Assembly (NCBI GenBank): GCA_004558035.1
Contig: SFEJ01000004.1
Span: 1-64,000 of the forward strand
DNA: 64,000 bases
DNA from: Opitutia bacterium
GTDB lineage: Bacteria > Verrucomicrobiota > Verrucomicrobiae > Opitutales > UBA953
Reading direction: 5' to 3'
Position numbers and translations under genes: made by a program. Within the stretch, counting starts at the first letter, position 1, and each line of letters begins with the position of its first letter. This document shows, piece by piece, positions 23,973-31,516 of this stretch. The notes below the pieces were generated by a model. The model worked only from the letters and a program-made list of their open reading frames with translations. It had not been told where the DNA came from and did no database searches.

Positions 23973-25487
23973 TCAGGGCCCGACGCGGCAGGCGCGCAGC
24001 GCGAGCAGTTCCCGCGCGACCGCGCGGTCGTCGAACGGCAGCGTGACGTCGGCGAATTCCTGATACGTCTCGTGCCCCTTGCCGGCGATCAGCACCACGT
24101 CGCCCGCGCCCGCGGCGTCGAGCGCCAGCCCGATCGCGCGGCGGCGGTCGGGCTCGAAGACGATTTTCTCCGGCGCGACGACGCCCGCGCGCATGTCGTC
24201 GAAGATGCGTTCGAGCGGCTCCCCGCGCGGATTGTCGGACGTCGCCCACGCGAAGTCGGCGAGCGCCTGGACCGCGCGCGCCATCTTCGGGCGCTTGCCG
24301 CGGTCGCGGTTTCCGCCGCAGCCGAAGACGACGAGCAGCCTGCCGCGGACGACCTTGCGCAGCATCCCGAGCGCGTTCGTCAGCGCGTCGTCCGTGTGCG
24401 CGTAATCGACGAAGACGTCGAACGGAAACGGATTTTCGGAGACGCGCTCCATGCGGCCGGGAACGCCGGGAAAATCCGCGAGATCCGCCGCCGCGCGCGC
24501 GACGTCCCCGCCGAGCGCGAAGACGACCGCGAGCGCGCAGAGCGCGTTCGAGATGTTGTAATGACCCGGCAACGACGTTTTCGCCGGAAACGTTCCCGAC
24601 GGGCAGACCAGCGTGAAGCGGCTTCCCGCCGCGTCGGAGACGACGTCGCGCGCCTCGAAGCGCTCCGCGGCGTCCGGCGCGTTCCCGCCGTCCGTCCCGA
24701 AGACGACGACGCGCGTCTCCGGAGCGACCGCCGCGAGCAGCTGCCGCCCGTACGCGTCGTCCGCGTTCACGACCGCGACGCGCGGGAACGCGCCCTGCGA
24801 ACCGTCGAAGAGGCGGCGCTTCACGGCGAAATAATTTTCCATGTCGCCGTGATAGTCCATGTGGTCCTGCGTCAGATTGGTGAAGGCGACGACGTCGAAC
24901 GGCAGCCCGTAAACGCGGTTCTGCGCGACCGCGTGCGAGCTCACCTCCATCACGGCGCCCTCGCAGCCGCCGTCGCGCATCTCGGCGAGAAAGCCGAGCA
25001 CGTCGAGCGACTCCGGCGTCGTCTTGTAGCTCGGCATGCTGCGCGCGCCCAGCTCGTAGCGCACGGTGCCGATGAGCCCCCACGGCGCCCGCGCCCCGCT
25101 CTGCCGCATCATCAGAAAACGCACGATCGACGTCACGCTCGTCTTTCCGTTCGTTCCCGTGACGCCGACGAGCTTCAGCGCCTTCTGCGGCTCGCCGTAA
25201 AACGCGGCGGCGGCGAACGCGAGCGCGCGGGAAACGTCGGGAACGATCACCTGCGCGACGGACGCCGGCAGCGCGAGACGTTCCCGCGAAACGACGGCGA
25301 CGGCGCCGCGCGCGACCGCGTCCGCGGCGAAAAGCGCGCCGTCCGTGCGCAGCCCGCCGAGCGCGAAGAAGAGCGCGCCCGGAATCACGCGGCGGCTGTC
25401 CGTGATCAGGATTTCCGGACGAATTTTTCCGTCCCCGAAAATCGAGGCTTCGGGAACGCGGACGAAAATTTCTTCGAGAGTCTTCAT
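23973..25487 (-). CDS. murE: UDP-N-acetylmuramoyl-tripeptide synthetase MurE
   Basis: 504 aa from ATG 25487 (an upstream in-frame ATG at 25517 adds ten residues). Mur ligase order: N-terminal UMAG-binding domain (ILITDSRRVIPGALFFALGG), ATP loop VTGTNGKTSVTSIV, YHGDMENYFAVKRRLF, and the C-terminal DNPRGEP box that selects meso-diaminopimelate. It adds meso-DAP to the peptidoglycan precursor. Unlike most genomes, murE is not in the dcw cluster, which lies about 20 kb away and stops at ftsI. Confidence 0.96.
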   Translation of the reverse strand: MKTLEEIFVRVPEASIFGDGKIRPEILITDSRRVIPGALFFALGGLRTDGALFAADAVARGAVAVVSRERLALPASVAQVIVPDVSRALAFAAAAFYGEPQKALKLVGVTGTNGKTSVTSIVRFLMMRQSGARAPWGLIGTVRYELGARSMPSYKTTPESLDVLGFLAEMRDGGCEGAVMEVSSHAVAQNRVYGLPFDVVAFTNLTQDHMDYHGDMENYFAVKRRLFDGSQGAFPRVAVVNADDAYGRQLLAAVAPETRVVVFGTDGGNAPDAAERFEARDVVSDAAGSRFTLVCPSGTFPAKTSLPGHYNISNALCALAVVFALGGDVARAAADLADFPGVPGRMERVSENPFPFDVFVDYAHTDDALTNALGMLRKVVRGRLLVVFGCGGNRDRGKRPKMARAVQALADFAWATSDNPRGEPLERIFDDMRAGVVAPEKIVFEPDRRRAIGLALDAAGAGDVVLIAGKGHETYQEFADVTLPFDDRAVARELLALRACRVGP

Positions 25488-25613
25488 GGCGAAAATCGGA
25501 ATGCCGCAGATGAACAACCGCGCGGGAACGCTGTCAATTGCTAATTTTCCGACGACGCCCGCCGCCCACTCCGGAAGCGCCTGGGACGCAGAACTTTACG
25601 GAAACAAAAAATC

Positions 25614-25952
25614 TTAATTTTCAAAACGAACGGAAAAATCGCCTCCGTCAGGAACGATTCGAACCGTCCAGTCCGGGCTTGTCGAAACGAGTTTCCATCG
25701 ACCTGGAGAACTCGCATCGCCGGCCGCGGGAACGATTTTCACGCCTATGTCCGCACCATATCCGGACACGGAAACAAGAAAATCGCCTCCCTGATTTACG
25801 ATTTTTATTCTCCCGTGGCACATGTCGGCTTTTTCCTTGCGCGTCAGCTCCTTTTTCTCCCGATCGGACGGACGCCGTGCCGCGTCCGCAGCTACGGGAA
25901 CGAAAACGGCGGCCGCCACGGCGAGCAGCACAAAAAAAGCGATCTTTTTCAT
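25614..25952 (-). CDS. Small secreted beta-repeat protein (DUF6150-like), member 2
   Basis: 112 aa. A signal peptide (AFFVLLAVAAAVFVPVAADA) is followed by a short basic stretch, then strands of alternating pattern: GRIKIVNQGGDFLVSVSG, IGVKIVPAAGD, the central SSPGRWKLVS, and WTVRIVPDGGDFSVRF. The central SPGRW equals SPGLW of member 1 and KPGRW of member 3. Base composition is lower in GC than its neighbours. It lies alone between murE and a large intergenic repeat. Confidence 0.7.
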   Translation of the reverse strand: MKKIAFFVLLAVAAAVFVPVAADAARRPSDREKKELTRKEKADMCHGRIKIVNQGGDFLVSVSGYGADIGVKIVPAAGDASSPGRWKLVSTSPDWTVRIVPDGGDFSVRFEN

Positions 25953-26005
25953 GCCACCGGAGGATAAAGCGTGGAGCGCCTGGCAGGCAACGGAAAACGG
26001 AGCAG

Positions 26006-26256
26006 CGGACAGTGAATAGTGAATAACGTCATCAGCTTAAAAGCTTAAAAGTTGAGGAGTTGAGAGTTAAATCGGCGGCTTCGCCGCCTCTTGATTCGGC
26101 TCCGCCGAGGAAACTTTCCTCGCGCCGAAAGGCGCGAATCAACTCTCTACTTTCACCTCTCAACGTTCTTTTTCAACTCTTAAGCTGTTCAGCTATTAAG
26201 CTTTTTTCGGCGAAGCCGAACGCAAGGCGTTATTCACTATTCATTATTCACTGTCC
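26006..26256. repeat. Nested tandem-arm inverted repeat (two families, one inside the other)
   Basis: The outer arms are CGGACAGTGAATAGTGAATA (26006-26025) and its complement at 26228-26256, which has one extra 7-nt unit. The inner arms are GCTTAAAAGCTTAAAAGTTG plus GAGGAGTTGAGAG (26035-26068), answered by CAACTCTCTACTTTC, CCTCTCAACG and CAACTCTTAAGC (26140-26205). The core holds small GC-rich hairpins (GGCGGCTTCGCCGCC and others). I see no gene in it. It looks like one element of the family inserted within another. Confidence 0.85.
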
Positions 26257-26500
26257 GTTATTCTTGCCGCCGTCCGACGCCGCTTCGCGGCAGAAGCGCT
26301 CGTGAAAGCCCTCCATGTAGCGCAGCAGATCCGCCGTCTGAGAACTGGAAAGCAGCAGCAGCGCGGAAATCTCGTTCACCGCCTCCACCGTCGCGGCACG
26401 GTGATGCAGCATGCGCAGGCGCGACGCGAACTCGTAGGCGGACTTCTTCGCCTCCGAAAGCGCGATCAGCTCGCCGCGGCGCTGCGCCGCCGTCCGCCCG
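26248..26500 (-). pseudogene. 5-prime-truncated gene fragment, helical protein
   Basis: The minus strand is open and protein-like from about 26500 to a stop at 26248, which lies in the right arm of the nested repeat. The visible part is helical (ALSEAKKSAYEFASRLRMLH, EAVNEISALLLLSSSQTADL). Upstream of 26500 the same frame turns into an antisense reading of another fragment, so no proper start exists. I do not recognise the family; a phage origin is inferred from the neighbourhood. Confidence 0.4.
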
Positions 26501-26503
26501 CCG

Positions 26504-26719
26504 GCATGGATCGCGCGGCACGGGCTCAAGCACGGATCCGTCCGCGTCATGGACGAATCGGGCGGATCGCAGACCGTCGAGGTGCGCTTCGTGGACTGCG
26601 ATTCCAAGTCCCGAAGGTTCGACGTCGCGAAGTTCGGCGCCGACGCGCTCCGCGGCGTTTTCTCCGGCATGAGAAAAGCCGCCGAAGCCATCATGAAACG
26701 CCGCGCGAAGAAACGCTGA
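26504..26719 (+). pseudogene. 5-prime-truncated gene fragment with basic C-terminus
   Basis: The plus strand reads AWIARHGLKHGSVRVMDESG and continues for 70 residues to a basic end (MKRRAKKR) and stop at 26717-26719. It begins exactly where the opposite-strand fragment ends, so two unrelated genes have been cut and joined head to head. No start codon, ribosome site or family is evident. Confidence 0.4.
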
Positions 26720-26749
26720 GCTCCGCAGCGTATACGAAAACTGAATACG

Positions 26750-27133
26750 ATGGGACACGGAAGAACATCTCTCGCCGAACTCGCATCGAATCCGAAGAGC
26801 CGTCTTTGGAAAACGACGGACGTGAAGGGGAACGCGCACTTCATATCAAAGCGCGACGAATCGATACCAACTCAGATGCCAATGCACACCCCGACGAAAA
26901 CGAAAATTTACGTCTCTCGATACAAGGACGGGAACGTGAAGGAAATTTCTATCATGAACCCGCGGACCGGAAAGAAAGTCATGGAAATTCACACGGCCCC
27001 ACATGAAAATCTGAAAGAGCACGCTCACCATTGGGTTCCAGGAAAAGCACCAAAAGACCCCTTTCCGCTTACGAAAGCCCAGCGAAAACTTCTTGAAAAA
27101 ATCCGCGATGACGCAAAAACTGCAAAGCGATGA
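26750..27133 (+). CDS. Hypothetical protein with histidine-rich C-terminus, possible toxin-like
   Basis: 127 aa, lower GC than the chromosome. A central strand-rich part (KIYVSRYKDGNVKEISIMNP) leads to HTAPHENLKEHAHHWVPGKA and a helical tail. The layout (strands, then PxH/HxHHW near the end) is reminiscent of polymorphic-toxin C-terminal domains, but I cannot name a family. Its stop overlaps the start of the next gene by ATGA, so the two are translationally coupled, as in toxin-immunity or toxin-antitoxin pairs. That role is inference. Confidence 0.55.
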   Translation: MGHGRTSLAELASNPKSRLWKTTDVKGNAHFISKRDESIPTQMPMHTPTKTKIYVSRYKDGNVKEISIMNPRTGKKVMEIHTAPHENLKEHAHHWVPGKAPKDPFPLTKAQRKLLEKIRDDAKTAKR

Positions 27134-27447
27134 ATACGGGTGAATACAAAAAATTTCTTGAGAGATCTTTCTTCGGAGACCTCGCGGAAAATCGCATCGG
27201 AATCGGTTTTTCCTGCAACGGAAAAAATTACTGGATTTCCTGCTTCAAGCTCGATTTCGTCCCAAAAGAGTTTCGGGAGGGCTATATTTTTTTTCAGACG
27301 ACCGGGCACAATCACGATACACAAACCCGGTTTGTCCGCGCATTCAAAGACGAGTTTGACCTTTTCGAAAACTTCATCATCGAAGGAAAAAACCTGCGCC
27401 GACACGTGACGGATGCGGACATCGAGATCATCGACTTCAACATCTGA
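27130..27447 (+). CDS. Hypothetical acidic protein coupled to the upstream gene, possible immunity partner
   Basis: 105 aa, rich in Phe, Asp and Glu with a strongly acidic C-terminal half (KDEFDLFENFIIEG, TDADIEIIDFNI). It starts inside the stop of the preceding gene (ATGA). Small, acidic and coupled fits an immunity or antitoxin protein, but no family is recognised. GC content is low relative to the window and CGTTCCCG octamers are absent, suggesting recent acquisition together with its partner. Confidence 0.55.
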   Translation: MNTGEYKKFLERSFFGDLAENRIGIGFSCNGKNYWISCFKLDFVPKEFREGYIFFQTTGHNHDTQTRFVRAFKDEFDLFENFIIEGKNLRRHVTDADIEIIDFNI

Positions 27448-27454
27448 ACTCCTC

Positions 27455-27725
27455 TTGCCCCGGCACGCTACACAGACGAAGCACCACAGGACGCGGACGT
27501 TCGACCTCTACAACCTGAGCCTCTGCGCCGCGGCGGCGGAGGGCAGTGGATAATGGATAGTTGATAACTGATAATTATCCGCTATCCGTTATTCACTGTC
27601 CATTGTCAGACCGGGCGGAGCCGGAGACGTTCGACTTCTGCTTCGAGGGACTGCCGAGGCGCTCGACGCTCGCCGTCGCGCGCGTCGGCGTCGAAGCGTA
27701 TCGAAAATTTTACGGCAGCAATTAA
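27455..27725 (+). pseudogene. Gene remnant split by an inverted repeat
   Basis: The left part reads TFDLYNLSLCAAAAEG up to about 27540 and then runs into stops in the repeat at 27542-27607. Beyond the repeat a protein-like frame continues: EPETFDFCFEGLPRRSTLAV and VGVEAYRKFYGSN, to a stop at 27723-27725. Both parts look like coding sequence without a start. They may be two pieces of one gene interrupted by the repeat, or two separate fragments. Its last bases overlap the end of the opposite-strand gene. Confidence 0.4.
27542..27607. repeat. Tandem-arm inverted repeat, GGATAGT type, inside a gene remnant
   Basis: The left arm GGCAGTGGATAATGGATAGT continues with TGATAACTGATAA. The right arm TTATCCGCTATCCGTTATTC continues with ACTGTCCATTGTC. 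The arms are near complements made of 7-8 nt units around a TAATTA centre. It shares units with 19455-19552 and with the outer arms at 26006-26256. Confidence 0.85.
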
Positions 27726-28108
27726 CGCCAGTTAAAGCGTTCTTGCCCCTCGGGAACAAACGCAACGGTAACGTCCGCTTCCAGCCAAGACTGAACAAAC
27801 GCGATTTTTATTCCGTAGGGATCCGTGGACAAAAACCACCGCCCAGGCTTGCTCGCCCTGTATTTATCGCAGAGGGAAATCAACAGTTTTGCATCGGACT
27901 TGTTCTTTTCAACAAAAACCCAATACCGCGCCTCGGAACGATTCTGAGTTACGGAAATCTTCCCGTAACACTCCTTCCAGATTTTTTCGCATTCGTCTTT
28001 ATAAAAGCGCCCGCCGCGCATGACGGGAGAATCCGGCGCTTTCGCACCGGAAAGCGCAAAAGTCGAGCAAATCAAAAGCAGAAACGCGAAAATTTTCTTC
28101 ATGACCAT
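27722..28108 (-). CDS. Small secreted beta-repeat protein (DUF6150-like), member 3
   Basis: 128 aa from ATG 28108, with GAAGG nine bases upstream; an alternative ATG is at 28102 and a longer frame from 28159 is unlikely. It has a signal peptide (KKIFAFLLLICSTFALSGA), then strands YGKISVTQNRSEARYWVFVE, LLISLCDKYRA, the central SKPGRWFLST, and YGIKIAFVQSWLEADVTVAFV. This best matches my memory of DUF6150 repeats (V-x-x-S/W-x-E-A-D). The gene sits directly against the broken 3-prime end of a tail tape-measure fragment. Confidence 0.7.
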   Translation of the reverse strand: MVMKKIFAFLLLICSTFALSGAKAPDSPVMRGGRFYKDECEKIWKECYGKISVTQNRSEARYWVFVEKNKSDAKLLISLCDKYRASKPGRWFLSTDPYGIKIAFVQSWLEADVTVAFVPEGQERFNWR

Positions 28109-28129
28109 GACTTTTAGCCTTCGCCCGCC

Positions 28130-28583
28130 GAGTTTCAACAGAAAAACGCCTTCCGCCAACGAGCCCCGTGCCCGCGGAAAGATTGTGAAACGCCTCCGTC
28201 CACTTCAGAATGTCGCTCCGGTCCTTGAAGACGCTCGCGAGGCGCCCGGCGACGGAGGCGAGCTGCTCGAAGCTCTGCGTTCCGTTCGCAGCCTGGTCGC
28301 GCAGTTCTTCGCAGAGCGACTTCGACTGCTCCAGCCCGCCGATCAACGGCGCGAGGCGCGTCGCCGCGTCCTCGAACCGCGCCGCCTGTGACCAGGCCGA
28401 AGAGAACATTTGTGCGAGGCGTCTGACTCCGTGTCCGACCATCGTCAGCGTCGCATAAAATTCCAGCCACGATTTTTTTGAATTTCTTGCGGCTTCTGCG
28501 ACGCTGTCCGCGATTTTTACATTGGCTTCCCGGATTGCGGAGATGTCAGCGCCGAATCTGAATAAAACGTCTGTTCCCGTCAT
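28130..28583 (-). pseudogene. Phage tail tape-measure protein, N-terminal fragment
   Basis: Begins at ATG 28583 (VLFRFGADISAIREANVKIA) with the helical, Gln/Ala-rich pattern of tape-measure N-termini (WSQAARFEDAATRLAPLIGG, LEELRDQA-type segments, FEQLASVAGRLASVFKDRSD, LSAGTG). Intact proteins run to many hundreds of residues; here homologous-looking sequence ends near 28150 and the frame continues only as the complement of other sequence. The gene is truncated by the segment carrying the small secreted protein. Confidence 0.6.
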
Positions 28584-28659
28584 TGTTTTGACTTTCTTTT
28601 AAGAGTTGTTTTATGTTTCCGTCATGTTCGGACCGAGTGGAGTATCATTCAAAGACTTT

Positions 28660-29091
28660 TTAGGCGTGATTTTCTCGATATTGAAATTCGCGTTCTGGAT
28701 TTGTGGGCTTTGTCTCGTTGCGGTTCCGTTCGAACTGTTCGGGTTCTGGATCGGGCTTTTGTGTCTGCTCGCCGTTCCCTTCCTTGTTTTCGGTTTTTGT
28801 TATCTCGTCTTTCTCCTTGAGGATAGGGCTTACACTCACGGACGGAAGAACGGCGAGAAGAGATGATTCAATCCTCCTTTCCTTCAGCACGAAAACGACG
28901 TCCCTGCCGTCCTTGCGCCTCAACGAATCGCAGTGCGGGCGCGCGTATTGGCTGCACTTGCCCGGAAAGCTTGAAAACACGCAGCCCTTGCAGGGGTTGA
29001 AAGTCTTCGCGACGTAGCGCTTCCCGCCGAGCGAAAATTCGTTTTCGCTCGGTTCGAAGCGTTTCTTCGTTTGGGTCTTTTTCGTGTTCAT
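28660..29091 (-). CDS. Cysteine-rich small phage-type protein
   Basis: 143 aa. The N-terminal half has FNPCKGCVFSSFPGKCSQYA followed by C..L-R-R-K-D-G-R-D-V-V-F-V, the layout of short phage or prophage proteins with a CxxCxF...C...C and RxDGRxVxFVE ending; their function is unknown to me. The C-terminal half is hydrophilic low complexity rich in E, K, N, T. It lies between the tape-measure fragment and a holin-accessory-like gene on the same strand. A hydrophobic ORF antisense to it is not preferred. Confidence 0.55.
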   Translation of the reverse strand: MNTKKTQTKKRFEPSENEFSLGGKRYVAKTFNPCKGCVFSSFPGKCSQYARPHCDSLRRKDGRDVVFVLKERRIESSLLAVLPSVSVSPILKEKDEITKTENKEGNGEQTQKPDPEPEQFERNRNETKPTNPEREFQYRENHA

Positions 29092-29111
29092 TCGCGGTTG
29101 AGTTTCAGTTT

Positions 29112-29387
29112 TCAGTTGAAGATTTTTTCGACGACGGCTCCCGTCGTCGCCAGGATCGCCAGGATTTTCCAGATCAGCTCGCGGTTGAACTTCACGCCCG
29201 TTTCGACGACCTTGATCCGCTCGTCGTGCCGCGCCGAGGTGGTGGCCAGGTCGTCGAGCTTGTCCTTGATTTCGGCGGTGTCTTTTTCCTGGCGTTCTCC
29301 GCGCAGTCGTCCTTCTTCGCGCACTTTGTCGATGCTGTCTCCGATGTGCTTGAGCTTGGCGTCGAATACGTCGTCGTTCATGGTCAT
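29112..29387 (-). CDS. Small coiled-coil protein with C-terminal membrane helix (XhlA-like)
   Basis: 91 aa. A long amphipathic helix with heptads (FDAKLKHIGDSIDKVREEGR, EIKDKLDDLATTSARHDERI) ends in a hydrophobic segment (ILAILATTGAVVEKIF). This is the architecture of XhlA-type holin-associated proteins and other small phage membrane proteins. With the tape-measure fragment and Cys-rich gene it marks a decayed prophage. The family assignment is inference. Confidence 0.5.
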   Translation of the reverse strand: MTMNDDVFDAKLKHIGDSIDKVREEGRLRGERQEKDTAEIKDKLDDLATTSARHDERIKVVETGVKFNRELIWKILAILATTGAVVEKIFN

Positions 29388-29429
29388 TTTTCGGAGAATT
29401 CGACGGTGAGGCCAGAGAAGCGTCCGCCT

Positions 29430-29466
29430 AAAAAATTTCGAAGGACAGGCGGGAAGCCTGTCCTTC
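29430..29466 (-). terminator. Terminator of the GH29-HAD operon
   Basis: On the minus strand a perfect 11-bp stem GAAGGACAGGC/GCCTGTCCTTC is followed by GAAATTTTTT. It lies 28 bp past the HAD gene stop. Confidence 0.85.
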
Positions 29467-29493
29467 TTCGTGTTTTCGCGCCTTTGCGAGAGC

Positions 29494-30066
29494 TCAGAAT
29501 TCCGCGGCGACGAAGGCGGGGAAATCCGCGTGCAGCGCGACGCCGTTTTCGGCGAGCCAGCGGCGCGTTTCCGCGTCGATCGGCTTGCCCGTCGCGACGG
29601 CGGCGGAGCGGATGCCCGCGTTGAGCCCGCAGAGCCAGTCGGACTTGCGGTCGCCCACCATGAAGCAGCGCTCGGGGCGCAGCCGCGGGAACGCCGCGAG
29701 CTGTTCGAGAATGAAGTCCGGCTTCGGCTTGCGGTAGCGCGATTCGCGGTCCGGCGCCTCGGGCGCGACGCCGCACGCCGCGAACGCGTCCGCGGGAACG
29801 CCGAGCAGCTCGAGGAAGCGCGCGTGGCATTTTTCGTAATCCGCCATCGTGAAGAAGCCGCGTCCGATGCCGCTCTGATTCGTGAGCAGGAAAAGCAGGC
29901 AGCCGGAGTCGAGCGCGCGGCAGACGGCCTCGCGGACGCCGGGAATGAGCTCCACCTTTTCCGGCTCGTGCAGGTAGTCCTTGTCGAAGATGAGCGTGCC
30001 GTCGCGGTCGAGGAAAAGCGCGTCGGGGCGGATTTTTTGAGCGTCGTCGTTCATGGTCGTCGTCAT
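29494..30066 (-). CDS. HAD phosphatase, heptose-1,7-bisphosphate 7-phosphatase (GmhB)-like
   Basis: 190 aa. HAD motif I FLDRDGTLIFDKDYLHEPEKV, motif II LLTNQSGIGRGFF and motif III with KPKPDF and MVGDRKSDWLCG match the histidinol-phosphatase/GmhB group. A cysteine cluster is only partly conserved (CGVAPEAPDRES), so zinc binding is unsure. GmhB acts in ADP-heptose synthesis for LPS. Its ATG at 30066 overlaps the stop of the fucosidase gene (ATGA), so it is translated from the same message, an odd partnership. A second ATG at 30054 is possible. Confidence 0.8.
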   Translation of the reverse strand: MTTTMNDDAQKIRPDALFLDRDGTLIFDKDYLHEPEKVELIPGVREAVCRALDSGCLLFLLTNQSGIGRGFFTMADYEKCHARFLELLGVPADAFAACGVAPEAPDRESRYRKPKPDFILEQLAAFPRLRPERCFMVGDRKSDWLCGLNAGIRSAAVATGKPIDAETRRWLAENGVALHADFPAFVAAEF

Positions 30067-31427
30067 TTCGTTTCGTCGAGTTTCACTTTCATCACGGGGC
30101 AGAGCGCGTTCGGGTCGCCGCCGAGGATTTCGCCTTCGGGCAGATTTTCCGGGTGCGGCGTTCCCGCGGGCGGCAGAAAAACGTAGGCGAATTTTCCGTC
30201 CGCGCTCCGCGACGCGAACGCGCCCTCGAAGCCGTAATACGGGCGCGTGCCGTAAACCGCTTCGCCGTTCACGCGCAGCCAGGCGCCCACGGCGCGGAAC
30301 ACCGCCGCGACGTTTTCGGGAACGCTTCCGTCCGCCTTCGGGCCGACGTTCAGCAGCAGGTTGCCGCCTTTCGCCGTGCATTCCTCCAGCTGGCGGATCA
30401 CGGTTTCGGCGGACTTGAAGTCGCCGTCGAACTTCGAGTAGCCCCAATGGCGCCCGACGGTCATGCAGCTTTCCCAGTCGGTGTCGGGATAGCCGTGCGC
30501 GGGAATGTGTTTTTCCGGCGCCATGTGGTCGCCGCAGCGCAGGTCGAGGCGCACGTTCGCGTTCGTGTCGAAGCCGCCGTAGGCGTAGAGGCGGTTGTTC
30601 ATCACGACGTCGGGCTGCAGCTCGCGGCACATTTCGATGAGCGCGGGAGCGTCCCAGCCGCGCTTGCCCGAGGCCGCGCCCTGCGAATAGTCCCACCAGA
30701 GCACGTCGATTTTCCCGTAGTTCGTGAGCAGCTCGCGCACCTGGTTTTTGAGATGGCGCAGGTAAACGGCGTGGTCGATCTCGCGCCCGGGAACGCCTTC
30801 GCGCCACGCGATCTGGCCGCTCGGGTAGCACAGCTGCGGGCAGATCGTGTAGTCGTAGTTCGGGTGCGACCAGTCGATGACGGAATGGTAGAAGCCGACG
30901 CGGATTCCGCGGGAACGGAACGCGTCCGTGAACTCGCGGACGAGGTCGCGCCCGAAGCGGTCTTGCGCGTCGTAGTCGGTCTGCGCGGAGTCGAAGAGCG
31001 CGAAGCCGTCGTGGTGCTTCGTCGTCAGCACGGCGTAGCGGCAGCCGGCCTCCTGCGCGAGCGCGGCCCACTGCTCGGCGGCGTCGGCGCTCGGCGCGAA
31101 GCGCGGGAACGCTTCCTCGCGGTAGGTTTCGGTGTCGGTCTCGACGTTCTTCTGAATCCATTCGCCGCCGGCGTATTTTCCGCGCCATTCGCCCGCGAGC
31201 CCGGAATAAAGCCCGAAATGGATGAACATGCCGAACTTCGCGTCGCGCCACCAGCGCATGCGCGCGTCGCGCTCGGCGCGCGTCTCGAAGACGGGCGCGT
31301 GGTCGGCGTCGCCCGCGATCACAGGAACGCGCGGCGCGGGCGTTTCGGACCGCGTTCCCGCCGAGGCGGAGAGCGCGAGGAGCGAAGCGGCGAGCGCCGC
31401 GGCGGAGATTCGGGCAAGGGATTTCAT
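30063..31427 (-). CDS. Alpha-L-fucosidase, GH29, exported
   Basis: 454 aa from ATG 31427. A signal peptide (LARISAAALAASLLALSASA) leads into the GH29 barrel: MRWWRDAKFGMFIHFGLYSG at the start, YAVLTTKHHDGFALFDS, RGIRVGFYHSVIDWSHP, and IDVLWWDYSQ with the likely nucleophile aspartate, then GGNLLLNVGPKADG near the end. It releases terminal fucose from glycans. A longer reading through 32513 is out of register with the neighbouring gene and is rejected. With GH84 and GH110 in this window it fits host-mucin glycan trimming. Confidence 0.92.
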   Translation of the reverse strand: MKSLARISAAALAASLLALSASAGTRSETPAPRVPVIAGDADHAPVFETRAERDARMRWWRDAKFGMFIHFGLYSGLAGEWRGKYAGGEWIQKNVETDTETYREEAFPRFAPSADAAEQWAALAQEAGCRYAVLTTKHHDGFALFDSAQTDYDAQDRFGRDLVREFTDAFRSRGIRVGFYHSVIDWSHPNYDYTICPQLCYPSGQIAWREGVPGREIDHAVYLRHLKNQVRELLTNYGKIDVLWWDYSQGAASGKRGWDAPALIEMCRELQPDVVMNNRLYAYGGFDTNANVRLDLRCGDHMAPEKHIPAHGYPDTDWESCMTVGRHWGYSKFDGDFKSAETVIRQLEECTAKGGNLLLNVGPKADGSVPENVAAVFRAVGAWLRVNGEAVYGTRPYYGFEGAFASRSADGKFAYVFLPPAGTPHPENLPEGEILGGDPNALCPVMKVKLDETK

Positions 31428-31516
31428 GGTCTCGGGAAAATACCGTTTTCGCGGGAACGCGCGAGCGTTTTTTCGTCCGCCCGAGGGAAAGTGAATCCGG
31501 GCCGCGGAGAGGCGCG

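Noticed and set aside
28606..28866. 86-aa hydrophobic plus-strand ORF
   Set aside because: It is antisense to the Cys-rich phage-type gene, whose hydrophilic low-complexity tail naturally reads as hydrophobic on the other strand; no ribosome site. Left open but not called.
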